A stretch of 27,034 nt of DNA. Source: Moniliophthora roreri. Taxonomy: Eukaryota > Basidiomycota > Agaricomycetes > Agaricales > Marasmiaceae. Location: contig LATX02000050.1 in NCBI GenBank assembly GCA_001466705.2, positions 1-27,034 of the forward strand. The letters run 5' to 3'. Within the stretch, counting starts at the first letter, position 1. Each line of letters starts with the position of its first letter. The notes beneath the pieces are model-generated. The model had not been told where the DNA came from. It searched no databases and saw only the letters and a list, made by a program, of their open reading frames with translations. Shown here piece by piece: positions 1 through 8,809 of the stretch. The translations under genes were made by a program, and so were the position numbers.

Positions 1-1245
1 TGAAACCCTCTCTGATTCATGTCGGAACACCAGACTATACTGATGCATGTCAGTTACCCTCTTGGTAAACTGATACACTATTCTTCTTATCCAAAAACAT
101 GCCTCTTGTGTTAAAAACTAAGCTCTTCCTAGCTTTTATTTATATCTCTGGTTTGGGTTACAATCTCAGGTCTCAACTAGCCTGTGCCTCTTGCACAACT
201 AAATAAGCTAGAGTCCAAAGTGGTTGAAAAATACTGATTGCTGGTAGCTCTTCTACCTGAATAACAACATCATACACTCTGGTAATCGGTGGGCAGTATC
301 TCTTCTGCTTTCCACCTACAAAACACATCCCCTTATATACCCTACAATATAAATAATCTAATATGTCTGTCACAAATACAAATAAAACTGAGTCAGGCGA
401 TAAATATTATATAAACTGAGCTGTGTTTGGTAATTTCTCTGTCACAGTGTCCAATTGTAGTCAGGCTTTGTAGCCATAATCTCTTTTATTCTTTTTCTTT
501 GACGATTGTGCAGTCTTCTGACACTAACTGTTTGCAATTTTCTCTATCAAATGGCACTCCTTCCAACTCCATTTGAAAATATTATACTTCCATGCTGCTC
601 CACATGGTTTCTTCCTTCTCCATCTTCTATCATCTGCTCTATGGACACACAATATGCTTCCTTTTTTGTGTCTAAAGCATACATGTAGGCTCGGCCATGC
701 TGCCTTCTCGTCATACAGCTTTGTCTTCCATTCTTCCATAATACAGGCACCCTTCCAGTAGCTGATCATCTATTTCATTCTTCAATTTGACATTTGGTAT
801 CTCAAGTATCCCTCGCCGATAATTTGTCATCCTCTGTTTCATATCCATTTCTCAATAATATTCTTGTATGTGTATCATTGAAGGCTTTTATTCTTCCTTC
901 AAGTTGGGTATAGATTGGAAATATTGTTAAAAGTGAAAATATTCCCTTTGGTATGCTTTTGATAGAGAAGTATTATGTGGTGTTATTCCCTACAGGTTTT
1001 AGGATGCTCCTCTGTGTTCAGATTCACTATTTATTTTCATACTAGCAGTGGTTGGGTACCCTTGTATGGCCTACCATCAACCATTACTCTGCTAATATTT
1101 TATATTCTTCTCTACTACTTGCTTTGACTAGCTGCTTAGGGCTCACACTAGTCCTCAATTCCCTTATCTATGTCATTTTCAACTATAAAAGTGCAAAATA
1201 TTCTCTATTTGCATGTGAAATAAAAGGTAAAAGTTATGCATATCA
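1..1245 (+). repeat. Long LTR-like repeat, copy A (3' three quarters)
   Basis: This stretch aligns over its whole length with 18274-19513 in the same orientation. The differences are scattered and mostly transitions. Both copies end in GCATATCA (here at 1241-1245) and then the flanks diverge. The left part of the repeat lies outside the window, since copy B continues about 426 bases further left. A TATA-like string (TTATATACC) and a 66-codon antisense frame (173-373) are present in both copies. I read it as part of a long terminal repeat because copy B is a discrete insertion with a short target duplication, but no internal region of its parent element is visible. Confidence 0.7.
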
Positions 1246-1876
1246 CTGACACTTTTGATGCGTGTCACAAGGATTTCACAAACTGCTGTACCAATGCCAG
1301 AGTGGAACGGTCAGGGCACTTTCACTGCCTATGGTCACTCCATTTCCTCTGTTATACAGTTCTCTGACTCGTTTCATATTGATATTAATAAAGTTGAGTC
1401 GACTACTCCCATTTTTTCTCTGGCTTTCATGGCATCTGCACTTGGGGGGCGAGGCCTCTATAGAGTCATGTCCCTGTGTTTACAATGTTTACAAATTGAT
1501 ATTCGCCTCTGTCTAGTAGACTAAGAATAGTAAATCTAATGATATGCTACCTTGACGAACCAAACTATGCCATAAATGAACCCAGAAACTGGTTCTAAGA
1601 GAAGAGAACCTTAGGGACATGAGACATAACCTAACACTCTGTCAGTACGTCATAGCTAACTACGCCCATTCTGCCTTCTCAGTCTTGGTGAGTAATTAGA
1701 GATGCAGCACAAACTAATATAGTTTCCTGTGCACCACTAAAACTATCTCTGATATGGGGAGTTGGCCCCAACCACCAGCATCCATAGTTTGGCAAGAAAG
1801 TAAAGGAAAGTGCAGAGCGAGGAAGTTAGAAGGATGTAGTGTAAGATAAAAGACGGCAAGACAGGAATGACTGGGA
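1246..1876. other. Non-coding flank, probably LINE 3' untranslated region in part
   Basis: The stretch lies between the end of the long repeat and the stop codon of the minus-strand LINE frame. I see no convincing gene in it. An 89-codon plus-strand frame at 1255-1524 has no recognisable motif and overlaps another frame of similar size, so I do not call it. The part next to 1876 should be LINE 3' UTR. No poly-T run on the plus strand, which would mark the LINE tail, is visible, so the 3' end of the LINE cannot be placed. Confidence 0.4.
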
Positions 1877-3270
1877 TTAACGTTTATGGGAAGGAGGGCC
1901 ATATCTGATTGCCATCTTCCTCTGGTAATCCCCAAAGATTCTGCCTGCCAGTCAAATTGCATGTGTGTGCCAGTTAGCAATGAGGTGGTGGATCAGCCTC
2001 TCTCATGCCATGAGGGATAAATTAGGGGTCTGGGGCAGCAGCTTGTCTAAGCACGGTAAGAATCCTAGGTAATAAGCAGAATATTTGAGTGGCCATATTT
2101 CTGCATCATCAACAAAAAGAGACTTAGTGGTAGAGAGACAGGTACACTGGTGCTCTTCCGGAATATGAGCTTCATTGAGCTTTTGCTTGGTCCAGTTATG
2201 AATCATCTCCACCACCTCCTTTCTCCACTGACTATAATGACCACAGGCAACAGAGAGATGATGAGAGTCCTCACTATCTTTTCAACAACCTAAGCAGCAT
2301 TTTGGTGACAGGATTTTGTGTCTCATGAAGAGCATCTCTGCAACTGGTAGCTGGCCTGACTGAGCATACAGCTGAACTACCACTAAATATGCAGACATAG
2401 CTCTTACATAAGGATATTCAGGTAATGGCCTTGGTTCATATGCACTTGCAAGCATCCATAAGTTGTAGCCTTTCACAAGGTCCTGAGCAAGTCTTTGCTC
2501 CATCAATGCCTCAGCAAGAATTCAGATATTTCCTTCATACCATCCATGTGGGCCATAATGGAAGGTGTATTCATCCATGAAGAAGGTAGGAACTGGGGCA
2601 GGAAGAATAAATGTGTGAACTTTCTGCACTCTCAAGGTATAATGATCTGCCACAAAGTTGAGGAGAGAGGGTGGTGTGGAATCATCTGTGTGAGCCTTGA
2701 CATATGAAAGGCTTGTGTTTGGTCGAGGCCTCAGCAAGTGGAGGAGCCATTGATAATATGAACACCCATTGAGACGATGGAGCCACATGTTGTCAATGTC
2801 CAGGAGAGAGTCATTCATGATATGAACAGCATTAAGGTGATCTGAATATAACACCACGTGCTTCCCACAACATTTGTCTTCAGAGAGGACAGCACTCATG
2901 ATAAGTCCCATCATTTCTGCATGCAGGATGTTGGTGCTGACTCCTTCAATCCTAAGAGCGCAAGACAACTGACCTGTTACTGCAGCTGTCACATTCTTCC
3001 AGTCTAGGATGCTCGCTGTGGCAGGGATCATCAAGCTATTGGACACCCATAGTATATGATTCTCCTGTCCAGGTGTCTTTGGCAGGGTAATGGGAGATAA
3101 TCTGTGTGTGTGAGCTGACTGCCTGATCTTGTCTTCTGCTAATCTCCTTCAATCATCCCGTGTTATAAGAATTGAGAAATCATCATTATGAAGCCAAGTA
3201 AAATCAAAAAGACTCAGCAAGTGTAATATTTTCTGAGTGTTCTCCTTTGCTGCTTGTGACCACCCTGATG
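1877..3270 (-). pseudogene. LINE 3' portion: RNase H and C-terminal Cys/His region
   Basis: One minus-strand frame runs from 3270 to a TAA at 1877-1879, broken by in-frame stops such as TGA. It starts by continuing, in frame, the LINE protein that is cut at 13668 by element 1. An RNase H domain follows: the place of the first catalytic Asp reads VSNS (Asn), then LHAEMMGL supplies the Glu and YSDHLNAV the next Asp, and VKAH and VADH follow. Further on, KCCLGC followed by SHHLSVACGH forms a Cys/Cys/His/Cys pattern, as at the C terminus of several LINE proteins. The end (LAGRIFGDYQRK) resembles the C terminus of basidiomycete LINE ORF2 proteins from memory. Non-functional: several stops and a substituted active-site residue. 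Confidence 0.8.
3266..3270. repeat. Target site duplication of element 1 (left copy TGATG)
   Basis: TGATG directly precedes the TGTTAC start of the 5' LTR, and the same five bases follow the GTAACA end of the 3' LTR at 13663-13667. Five bases is a usual target duplication length for Ty3/gypsy elements. Confidence 0.92.
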
Positions 3271-3697
3271 TGTTACATTTCCCTTACCCTTCTTTACCTA
3301 TGCTTCCCTTTTCCCTCAGACCTATTACACCTTCCCAGCCCCCATCTTCTCTCTCTATATGCTTCTCTCTCAATCAGACTTATTACACCTTCCTAGTCCC
3401 TATTTTCATATTCGTTTGTATTACTCATGTCCTGAATGGCTTGGGATATATTATTTGATCACTGACTCTATCGAACTATCTAGATACGGTAGATACAAGA
3501 ATGGCTGTATGTATTTAAGCACTCAAGCTGAGACCTGGTGTCCTCAGCTTGACCTGGTTAATTATAACTTGTGTTGCAAGCCTATTGAAGGACCTCTTAA
3601 CTTCAACATCCATTGAATGAACTTAAACTTGACTTTACTAACTTGACACTGTATTGAAAGTGTTGAGGAAGTTTGTTGCTGTGCAAGTAACGTAACA
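3271..3697 (+). repeat. Element 1 5' LTR
   Basis: The repeat is 427 bp with terminal inverted repeat TGTTAC/GTAACA. Compared by eye with the 3' LTR there are 17 substitutions, all transitions, and no length change. It contains a TATA-like box (3512-3519), the putative RNA start and self-primer (3544-3555), and a 10-bp inverted repeat (3523-3532 with 3543-3552). Confidence 0.93.
3512..3555 (+). promoter_or_regulatory. TATA-like box and putative transcript start/self-primer of element 1
   Basis: TATTTAAG at 3512-3519 lies 32 bases upstream of TCAGCTTGACCT (3544-3555). That 12-mer is the exact complement of the primer binding site behind the LTR. The same spacing is kept in the 3' LTR (13477/13509), in element 2 (22091/22123) and in the minus-strand solo LTR (7366/7334). 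The transcript start is inferred from this spacing; it has not been measured. Confidence 0.7.
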
Positions 3698-3699
3698 TA

Positions 3700-3711
3700 A
3701 GGTCAAGCTGA
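3700..3711 (+). other. Primer binding site, self-priming type (element 1)
   Basis: AGGTCAAGCTGA starts two bases after the LTR end and pairs perfectly over 12 bases with 3544-3555 inside the LTR. Tf1/sushi elements prime reverse transcription with the 5' end of their own RNA at this place. No tRNA match was looked up. Confidence 0.75.
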
Positions 3712-3740
3712 TTGATTGCCAACCTATCTAGGTTTAGGCA

Positions 3741-4376
3741 TCACTACCCAAGGACAAGACACTACTATGGAAGGAGCAACAGCTTGATGAAGATATCACA
3801 GAAGCAGAGGAGCACTGGCATGGGTTACCAACCCAATCCATATTGAATCCTGGTGGACAAGTGATCCTGCTATTAACCAAAGCATCTTGGAGGGAACTTC
3901 TGACCTCCTCGTGACAGCCATCGCCCGCGAATCAAGCATCAACAGAGACATCAAATGAGCAAACCGAAACAAAGAAAATCTTGACCCCATTATCCATCAC
4001 AACTGGATCAGAAGGCAGCAGAACAAACAATAAACCATCACCTATTTCACCAAAGAGGCCAGAATTGGATACATTGAACACCTTCTTGAAATTAGCCGAG
4101 GAGTTAGACCCCTTTCAACAACTTCTTCATGCCTTGAAGAACAGCTCCAGATTCATGAAACAACCAAAGCTTGAAGGAATGGCAGATGATAAGAAGCTGT
4201 CAGGAAGTAGGCTGAAGGATGATAATTTGTCTAAGATAAGACTAGTGGAAAACTACCCAAAAAGATAACCTCCAAAAGTCTAACTCAGTTTGTTGTGCAA
4301 GTGTGGATCGACATGATCAGAGTTACCACACTTAGAATGCCAACAAAACTCTTAGCTAGGTTGATTCTCTCTTATT
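3741..4376 (+). pseudogene. gag: Element 1 gag, N-terminal part
   Basis: The frame from 3741 resembles the start of element 2 gag: EQQLDEDIT here against EQNVDHDID there. Element 2 has ATG at the corresponding place, while element 1 reads ATC/ACT, so the start codon seems lost. There is an in-frame stop near 3914. The longest open piece (3981-4268) is a Ser/Thr/Lys-rich linker with no motif. From 4269 to 4376 the frame has several stops and is badly decayed or foreign. Gag resumes in the same frame at 6744 after the inserted repeat. Confidence 0.65.
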
Positions 4377-5341
4377 GAAGTGTTCTACTTCAAAGTGTTC
4401 ACCTCCAGAGGAGTATATATGGTTTTAAAATGGTTTATATCACAAACACACACAAAACACAAAGAACACGGTGCACAAGGCACAAACACAAGAGCTACAG
4501 TCCCATACAAAGACTCGATAGCTGATATAGTCTGACCCTATGGAGTTCAAGACTTCTTCAAGATAACTACAGCACACAGTGTACTGGAAAAGGTCCTAGA
4601 CCAATTTCTACAAAGAGTTCAGTGCAGGCACACCCCTTGCTAAGACTCTAAGTGTGTCACAACCTGATACACACACAGGCCACACTCCAAGTGCCCAAGG
4701 CTCCTTCTTGGTGTAAAGTTTCTTTTAGAAAAGTGCTATAATGCACTCAAGATGTTACTCTTATCTCTTACGATGCAAGTTCGTTATCAGATGTCTATCT
4801 CTCTGGAGTCACTCAGAACCAATCTCCAGGGCCTGAAGTGAGGAAGCAAAACTGGAATGGCACACAAATTTATATACCAAACAAACTTGTCATGTATTCA
4901 CAATCTGAGGAGGCAGAGTTACTTGAGTATATATGAATATCTAGCTGTCCTTATATACAGTCCATGAAATATATCTACAGGAAAATATAAATAATGTCCA
5001 ATAATTCAGAAGATAATGAGTGACTGAAATGCTAAAAGAGGGAATATTCAGATGTCACAGAGCCTGGCCATTAGGGTATCTGACCATATCTGCACAGGTA
5101 TCTATGTTTCCAGATGTTCTAGATTCTATAATTTGTATTTTCTCTTTTCTAAGTCGGGTATCTATGAGCAAATGGCTGTATCCGTCCCGTCTTTTGACAG
5201 CATTTCCCTTTCTAGTATCCACACATCAGCAGAGGCCTAGATGCCAAAGTTTCCAAGGTCGGAACATGCTGTTATTGTTTCTATCTCCTTTGACAATGCA
5301 CGCTTGGTCTTATTTAGGATTTCTTGCGCATTAGATATTCT

Positions 5342-5620
5342 TCATATGTCTCGTTGTATCTGTCTGTAGGTAGTGGATGTCCTTTGGAAGTGATTTCTGT
5401 CTTTCCAAGCAGTTTTTGTACCTAGTTTGCTTATTGCATATTGCTTAGCTGCCGGTGAATTCTTTATTAAGAGATCGCCTGCTTTGACTCTGATCTGTAT
5501 ATTGACTTTGGAGGAGGATCGTTCTATGATTGTTCCTGTTCTAAGTCGTCTTTCTGTTTTGATGTCTCCTCTAAGTACCTCTGTACTGTTTGACTGCAGC
5601 TTGCACTTTGCAGATGTCAT
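5342..5620 (-). other. Antisense reading frame within the long repeat, unidentified
   Basis: A 92-codon minus-strand frame rich in Lys, Arg, Ser and Thr. Beyond its TGA the same frame goes on with few stops for about 250 bases more (for example ALSKEIETI). The duplicate at 6115-6393 carries the same sequence except for the lost ATG. I recognise no motif. It could be a decayed coding relic or chance; the shared sequence of a recent duplicate gives no independent support. Confidence 0.2.
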
Positions 5621-5752
5621 AGAAAAGTAAAGTAGAAGTTAAAATCCCATTGATAGCACTTTGAGAGCTTGGTTAACTAGCCAATGCATTCATTGGGCCA
5701 TAGTTAGATTCTCTACAGGTTTCAGGAGTGATCCGCTTTGGATCTGATACAT

Positions 5753-5753
5753 N
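5753..5753. other. Single N, scaffold join
   Basis: The undefined base lies exactly between the two copies of the 770-bp near-duplicate (4983-5752 and 5754-6529). Confidence 0.85.
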
Positions 5754-6743
5754 AAATTATAAATAATGTCTGATAATTCAGGGAATGACAAATGAGTGAC
5801 TGAGATACTAAAAGAGGGATTATTCAGATGTCACGGAGTCTGGCCACTAGGGTATCTGACCATATCTGTGCGGGTATCTACGTTTCCAGGTGTTCTAGAT
5901 TCTATAATTTGTATTTTCCCTTTTCTAAGTCAGGTATCCATGAGTGGATGGCTGTATCCGTCCCGTCTTTTGACAGTATTTCCCTTTTCTAGTATCCGCA
6001 CATCGGCAGAGGCCTAGATGCCAAAGTTTCCAAGGTCGGAACATGCTGTTATTGTTTCTATCTCCTTTGACAATGCACGCTTGGTCTTATTTAGGATTTC
6101 TTGCGCATTAGATATTCTTCATATGTCTCGTTGTATCTGTCTGTAGGTAGTGGATGTCCTTTGGAAGTGATTTCTGTCTTTCCAAGCAGTTTTTGTACCT
6201 AGTTTGCTTATTGCATATTGCTTAGCTGCCGGTGAATTCTTTATTAAGAGATCGCCTGCTTTGACTCTGATCTGTATATTGACTTTGGAGGAGGATCGTT
6301 CTATGATTGTTCCTGTTCTAAGTCGTCTTTCTGTTTTGATGTCTCCTCTAAGTACCTCTGTACTGTTTGACTGCAGCTTGCACTTTGCAGATGTTATAGA
6401 AAAGTAAAGTAGAAGTTAAAATCCCATTGATAGCACTTTGAGAGCTTGGTTAACTAGCCAATGCATTCATTGGGCCATAGTTAGATTCTCTACAGGTTTC
6501 AGGAGTGATCCGCTTTGGATCTGATACATAGATAGGTTAGAAAGTACAGCTTAGACACCTCTGTATAGTGTATCATATAGCTCTTCATACTTTCTAAGGT
6601 ACCACAGCTTCTCTAAGGCAATGACTAGCAGACTGGGCTCACTCTAGTCCTTATTACCCATCATCTTGTGTCATATTAAAGTGTTCCAATTCAGAAATAG
6701 TGTAAAATGAAGAAAAGTGGGTCTTTTCTAGGTTCGACATATT

Positions 6744-7155
6744 AACGAACCATTGGAAGAAGCTATGATTGGAGCCACTGTGCCAGTTCAGGTAGTAGCT
6801 GCCGAGAAGGAAGTGAAAGTGGCATTGCCAAGAGCCTTCACAGGGATGAGAAAAGATGTGAAGAAATTCCTTCAAGAAGTATTGTTATACATTGCTCTCA
6901 ATCCGAAAGCCTTCAACACCAATCGAACCAAGAAGCTCTTTCTATTATTGTATATCACAGATGGTCTGGGAGAATTCTGGAAGAATGACAAAACAGACCT
7001 TCTACTTGCTTTCGATCCAGAAGCTGAAAAGGTCTTGTGGGTGGACTTCATAGAGGACTTCAAGACATCCTTTGAACTGCTGGATACTGCCTTAGAAGCA
7101 CAACTCAAGTTGTGTGATTTAAAGATGAAGGAAAAGGCTGATCAATACACCTATC
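6744..7155 (+). pseudogene. gag: Element 1 gag, middle part (capsid-like)
   Basis: The frame continues gag after the first insert with NEPLEEAM and then PRAFTGMRKDVKKFLQEVLLY. This lines up with element 2 (PEPFEGERKDTKQFLTKVEIY). This is the conserved capsid-type region of fungal Ty3/gypsy Gag, with LGEFWKNDKTDLL next. The part is free of stops up to the TATC target site at 7152-7155, where a minus-strand solo LTR interrupts it. The apparent end of the open frame (7202) lies in LTR sequence and is not gag. Confidence 0.8.
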
Positions 7156-7805
7156 TGTTATGTTACTTGTGCAGCAACGACAACAACTCAACACTACGAT
7201 GACATCACAGCGTTAAGCTCGGATCAAGTTTGAGTTTCCTGACAACTAACAATGGGTAAAACCCTCTGCTAAGCTGTCCCAACGGTTCAGTTGATGTGAG
7301 CAAAAGTAAGGCTGGATTAACCAGGTCAAGCTGAAGTAGCTTAGACCTGCAAACTATCTACTTATACAACGATTGTAGTTACTACTTTGCATACAAACTG
7401 CAAGAGCGACATTGTTTGTTTAGTAAACAGAATGTGCCTTTGTCGATATAATAAAAAGGAACATGACATTAGTAGTGATGTCAAGAATGTAAAAATACAA
7501 CAATGATGCAACGAAAGATGTCACAATGACATCGGAATTGTATCATATCATAAATAGAAACGAAAAGAATCAAATAGAATAATGAGGTCATACTGATGTC
7601 AAGTATAACATAGTAATGACGTCTTAAATAAGGGGAAAGACATAGAAGCAGAAAAGGGAGCTGGGAAGGTGGATGTGTCCAGATGTTAATGAGAAGCATA
7701 GGTAAAAGAAGAAAGGTAGCGCTTGAAGGTGCTTAAGAGTCAAAGCAATGAATATGAAAACGAGAAAAGTAAGAAAAAAGAATGTCTGTGCATACAACTG
7801 TAACA
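7156..7805 (-). repeat. Solo LTR, minus strand, inside element 1 gag
   Basis: The insert starts TGTTATGTTAC and ends GTAACA on the plus strand. On the minus strand it therefore begins TGTTACAGTT, like the element 2 LTR. TATC at 7152-7155 and 7806-7809 is the likely 4-bp target duplication, and gag reads through once one copy plus the LTR are removed (654 bases, a multiple of three). On the minus strand it carries TATAAGTA (7366-7359), then the self-primer TCAGCTTGACCT (7334-7323) at the same 32-base spacing. It is 650 bp, longer than the other LTRs of the family. No internal region remains, so it probably arose by LTR-LTR recombination. Confidence 0.88.
7464..7624. promoter_or_regulatory. Cluster of CRE/ATF-like octamers in the solo LTR U3
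   Basis: TGATGTCA occurs at 7476-7483 and 7594-7601, TGACGTCT at 7617-7624, TGACATCG at 7527-7534, AGATGTCA at 7516-7523 and TGACATTA at 7464-7471. All are one or two transitions away from the bZIP site TGACGTCA; the first two are what deamination of its CpG on one strand gives. A further TGACATCA is at 7200-7207. Function is inferred only. Confidence 0.35.
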
Positions 7806-8312
7806 TATCAGTTTTCATATCTTGCCAAACAGACGGGCTATAACAATGCAGCACAGATAGTAGCGTTCAAAAGGGGATTACTTAAGAGTCTGGTGCTAAA
7901 GATCATGACCCAGCCGGAAGGAACCCCCACGACCATCAAGGACTGGATGAACGCCGCTATCCTTTTTGATGAAAGCTACAAACAGGCCCAAGAATATGGG
8001 AAGACATGGGATGAAGATAATGGAAGAAAGATGCAATGAAACTTCAGAAAGAAGGAAGAGGTTGGTGTGAAGAAGATCTCAGAGATAGACAGGAAGGAAT
8101 ACATGGCAAAGGGACTCTGCTTCCAGTGTGGAAGGAGCAGCCATAGAGTCAGAGATTGTCTGGATGCTGTGAAGAAGGACAAAAGGAAGAAAGAAGAGCC
8201 AAAGAAACTTTCGAAAGAAGAAAGGTTCACTAAGATCCGGGCTCTGGTTAACAACCAGACCAAAGAAAAAAAGAACCTGTTGATTGACCTCATGGAGCAG
8301 GAGGGTTTTTAA
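7806..8312 (+). pseudogene. gag: Element 1 gag, C-terminal part with zinc knuckle
   Basis: Gag resumes in frame after the solo LTR with TYQFSYLAKQTGYNNA, matching element 2 VNKFRVMANKSGYND. One in-frame TGA at 8037-8039 interrupts it. The nucleocapsid part holds one CCHC knuckle, CFQCGRSSHRVRDC (C-x2-C-x4-H-x4-C), in a Lys/Arg-rich setting. It ends LMEQEGF and TAA at 8310-8312, parallel to DIMEKEGF in element 2. The stop lies directly behind the slippery heptamer that leads into pol. Confidence 0.85.
8303..8309 (+). promoter_or_regulatory. Putative -1 ribosomal frameshift site (element 1)
   Basis: The heptamer G GGT TTT precedes the gag stop TAA directly, and the pol frame is open in -1 from here. 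The form XXXYYYZ is the canonical -1 slippery pattern. Element 2 has the same heptamer at the same place. I did not fold the downstream RNA. Confidence 0.6.
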
Positions 8313-8809
8313 ATCGGTGGAAGAGGATGATGTCTCCACCACCTGTAATGATTTCACACTTTGTACTAGCTAAATTGGATCAAAATTCTATGCATATTCC
8401 TCTCCAATACGAAGTGGGAAACCAAATCGTCAAAACTCAAGCACTATTAGATTCTGGAGTGGGAGAAAGGTTCATTAGCACCACTCTAGCCCAAAGGTTG
8501 GGAAAGAAATGGACAAAACTCCTGGAAAAGATCAAGGTGTTCAATGTTGATGGAACCTCTAACAAGACTGTGTGGATATCACATGCAGTAGAATTGGAGT
8601 TCAAGATAGCTGGACAAGACTTCCAAGATAACTTCCTCATTTTGGGAATAGGTGACAAGGAGATGATTCTTGGACTACCTTGGCTCAGGTATCATAACCC
8701 CAAGATTGACTGGCAGACCAGAGAAATAGAGTTTCTGTCAAGACAAAGGATTCAGATCAGGAAGTTCACTGGAATTCTGGATAATACTTCAGAAGAAGTT
8801 CTAATCTGA
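8309..8809 (+). pseudogene. pol: Element 1 pol: retropepsin-like protease
   Basis: The frame opens at the slippery site and continues to a TGA at 8807-8809. LLDSGVGERFIS contains the aspartic protease triad Asp-Ser-Gly, with Val in place of the usual Ala/Thr. ILGLPWLRYHNPKIDW is the conserved block that follows the protease in Ty3/gypsy Pol. This enzyme cuts the Gag-Pol polyprotein and works as a dimer in the particle. The segment itself is intact, but pol continues in the same frame only through stop codons. Element 2 carries the homologous segment with DSGAG. Confidence 0.88.

Larger units (their letters stand above)
4983..6529 (+). repeat. Tandem near-duplicate of about 770 bp around a single N
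   Basis: The stretch 4983-5752 repeats as 5754-6529. The first about 250 bases differ at many places, mainly transitions. From about 5240/6013 onward the copies look almost identical; I saw one C/T change (GATGTCATAG against GATGTTATAG). The N at 5753 lies exactly at the joint, which points to a scaffold join of overlapping contigs or of two LTR copies. Confidence 0.85.
4377..6739 (+). repeat. Long LTR-like repeat inserted in element 1 gag, with an internal tandem duplication
   Basis: The insert separates two gag parts that are in the same frame. It begins GAAGTGTTC and ends near TTCGACA, with a candidate 4-bp duplication TATT at 4373-4376 and 6740-6743. Its last 250 bases resemble the end of the 1.67-kb repeat at 17848-19513, including a shared CTACAGGTTT block and a similar GACTAGC...CTCACTCTAGTCC stretch. 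Positions 4983-5752 and 5754-6529 are near-duplicates that meet at a single N. Without the duplication the unit would be about 1.6 kb, like the other long repeat. The boundaries are approximate, and no true gene is called inside. Confidence 0.55.

Noticed and set aside
506..769. Overlapping short frames on both strands in the long repeat
   Set aside because: Not kept open in the second copy (stops near 18950) and without motifs.
1255..1524. 89-codon plus-strand frame
   Set aside because: No motif, overlapped by a frame of similar size, and no support from a second copy.
3237..3616. Plus-strand frames over the start of the 5' LTR (also 13133-13423 and 14705-14995)
   Set aside because: They lie across the LTR border in non-coding LTR sequence; repeats of the same LTR explain the repeated frames.
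7481..7854. Hydrophobic minus-strand frames
   Set aside because: They arise from the T-rich U3 of the minus-strand solo LTR read on its own strand and cross its border.
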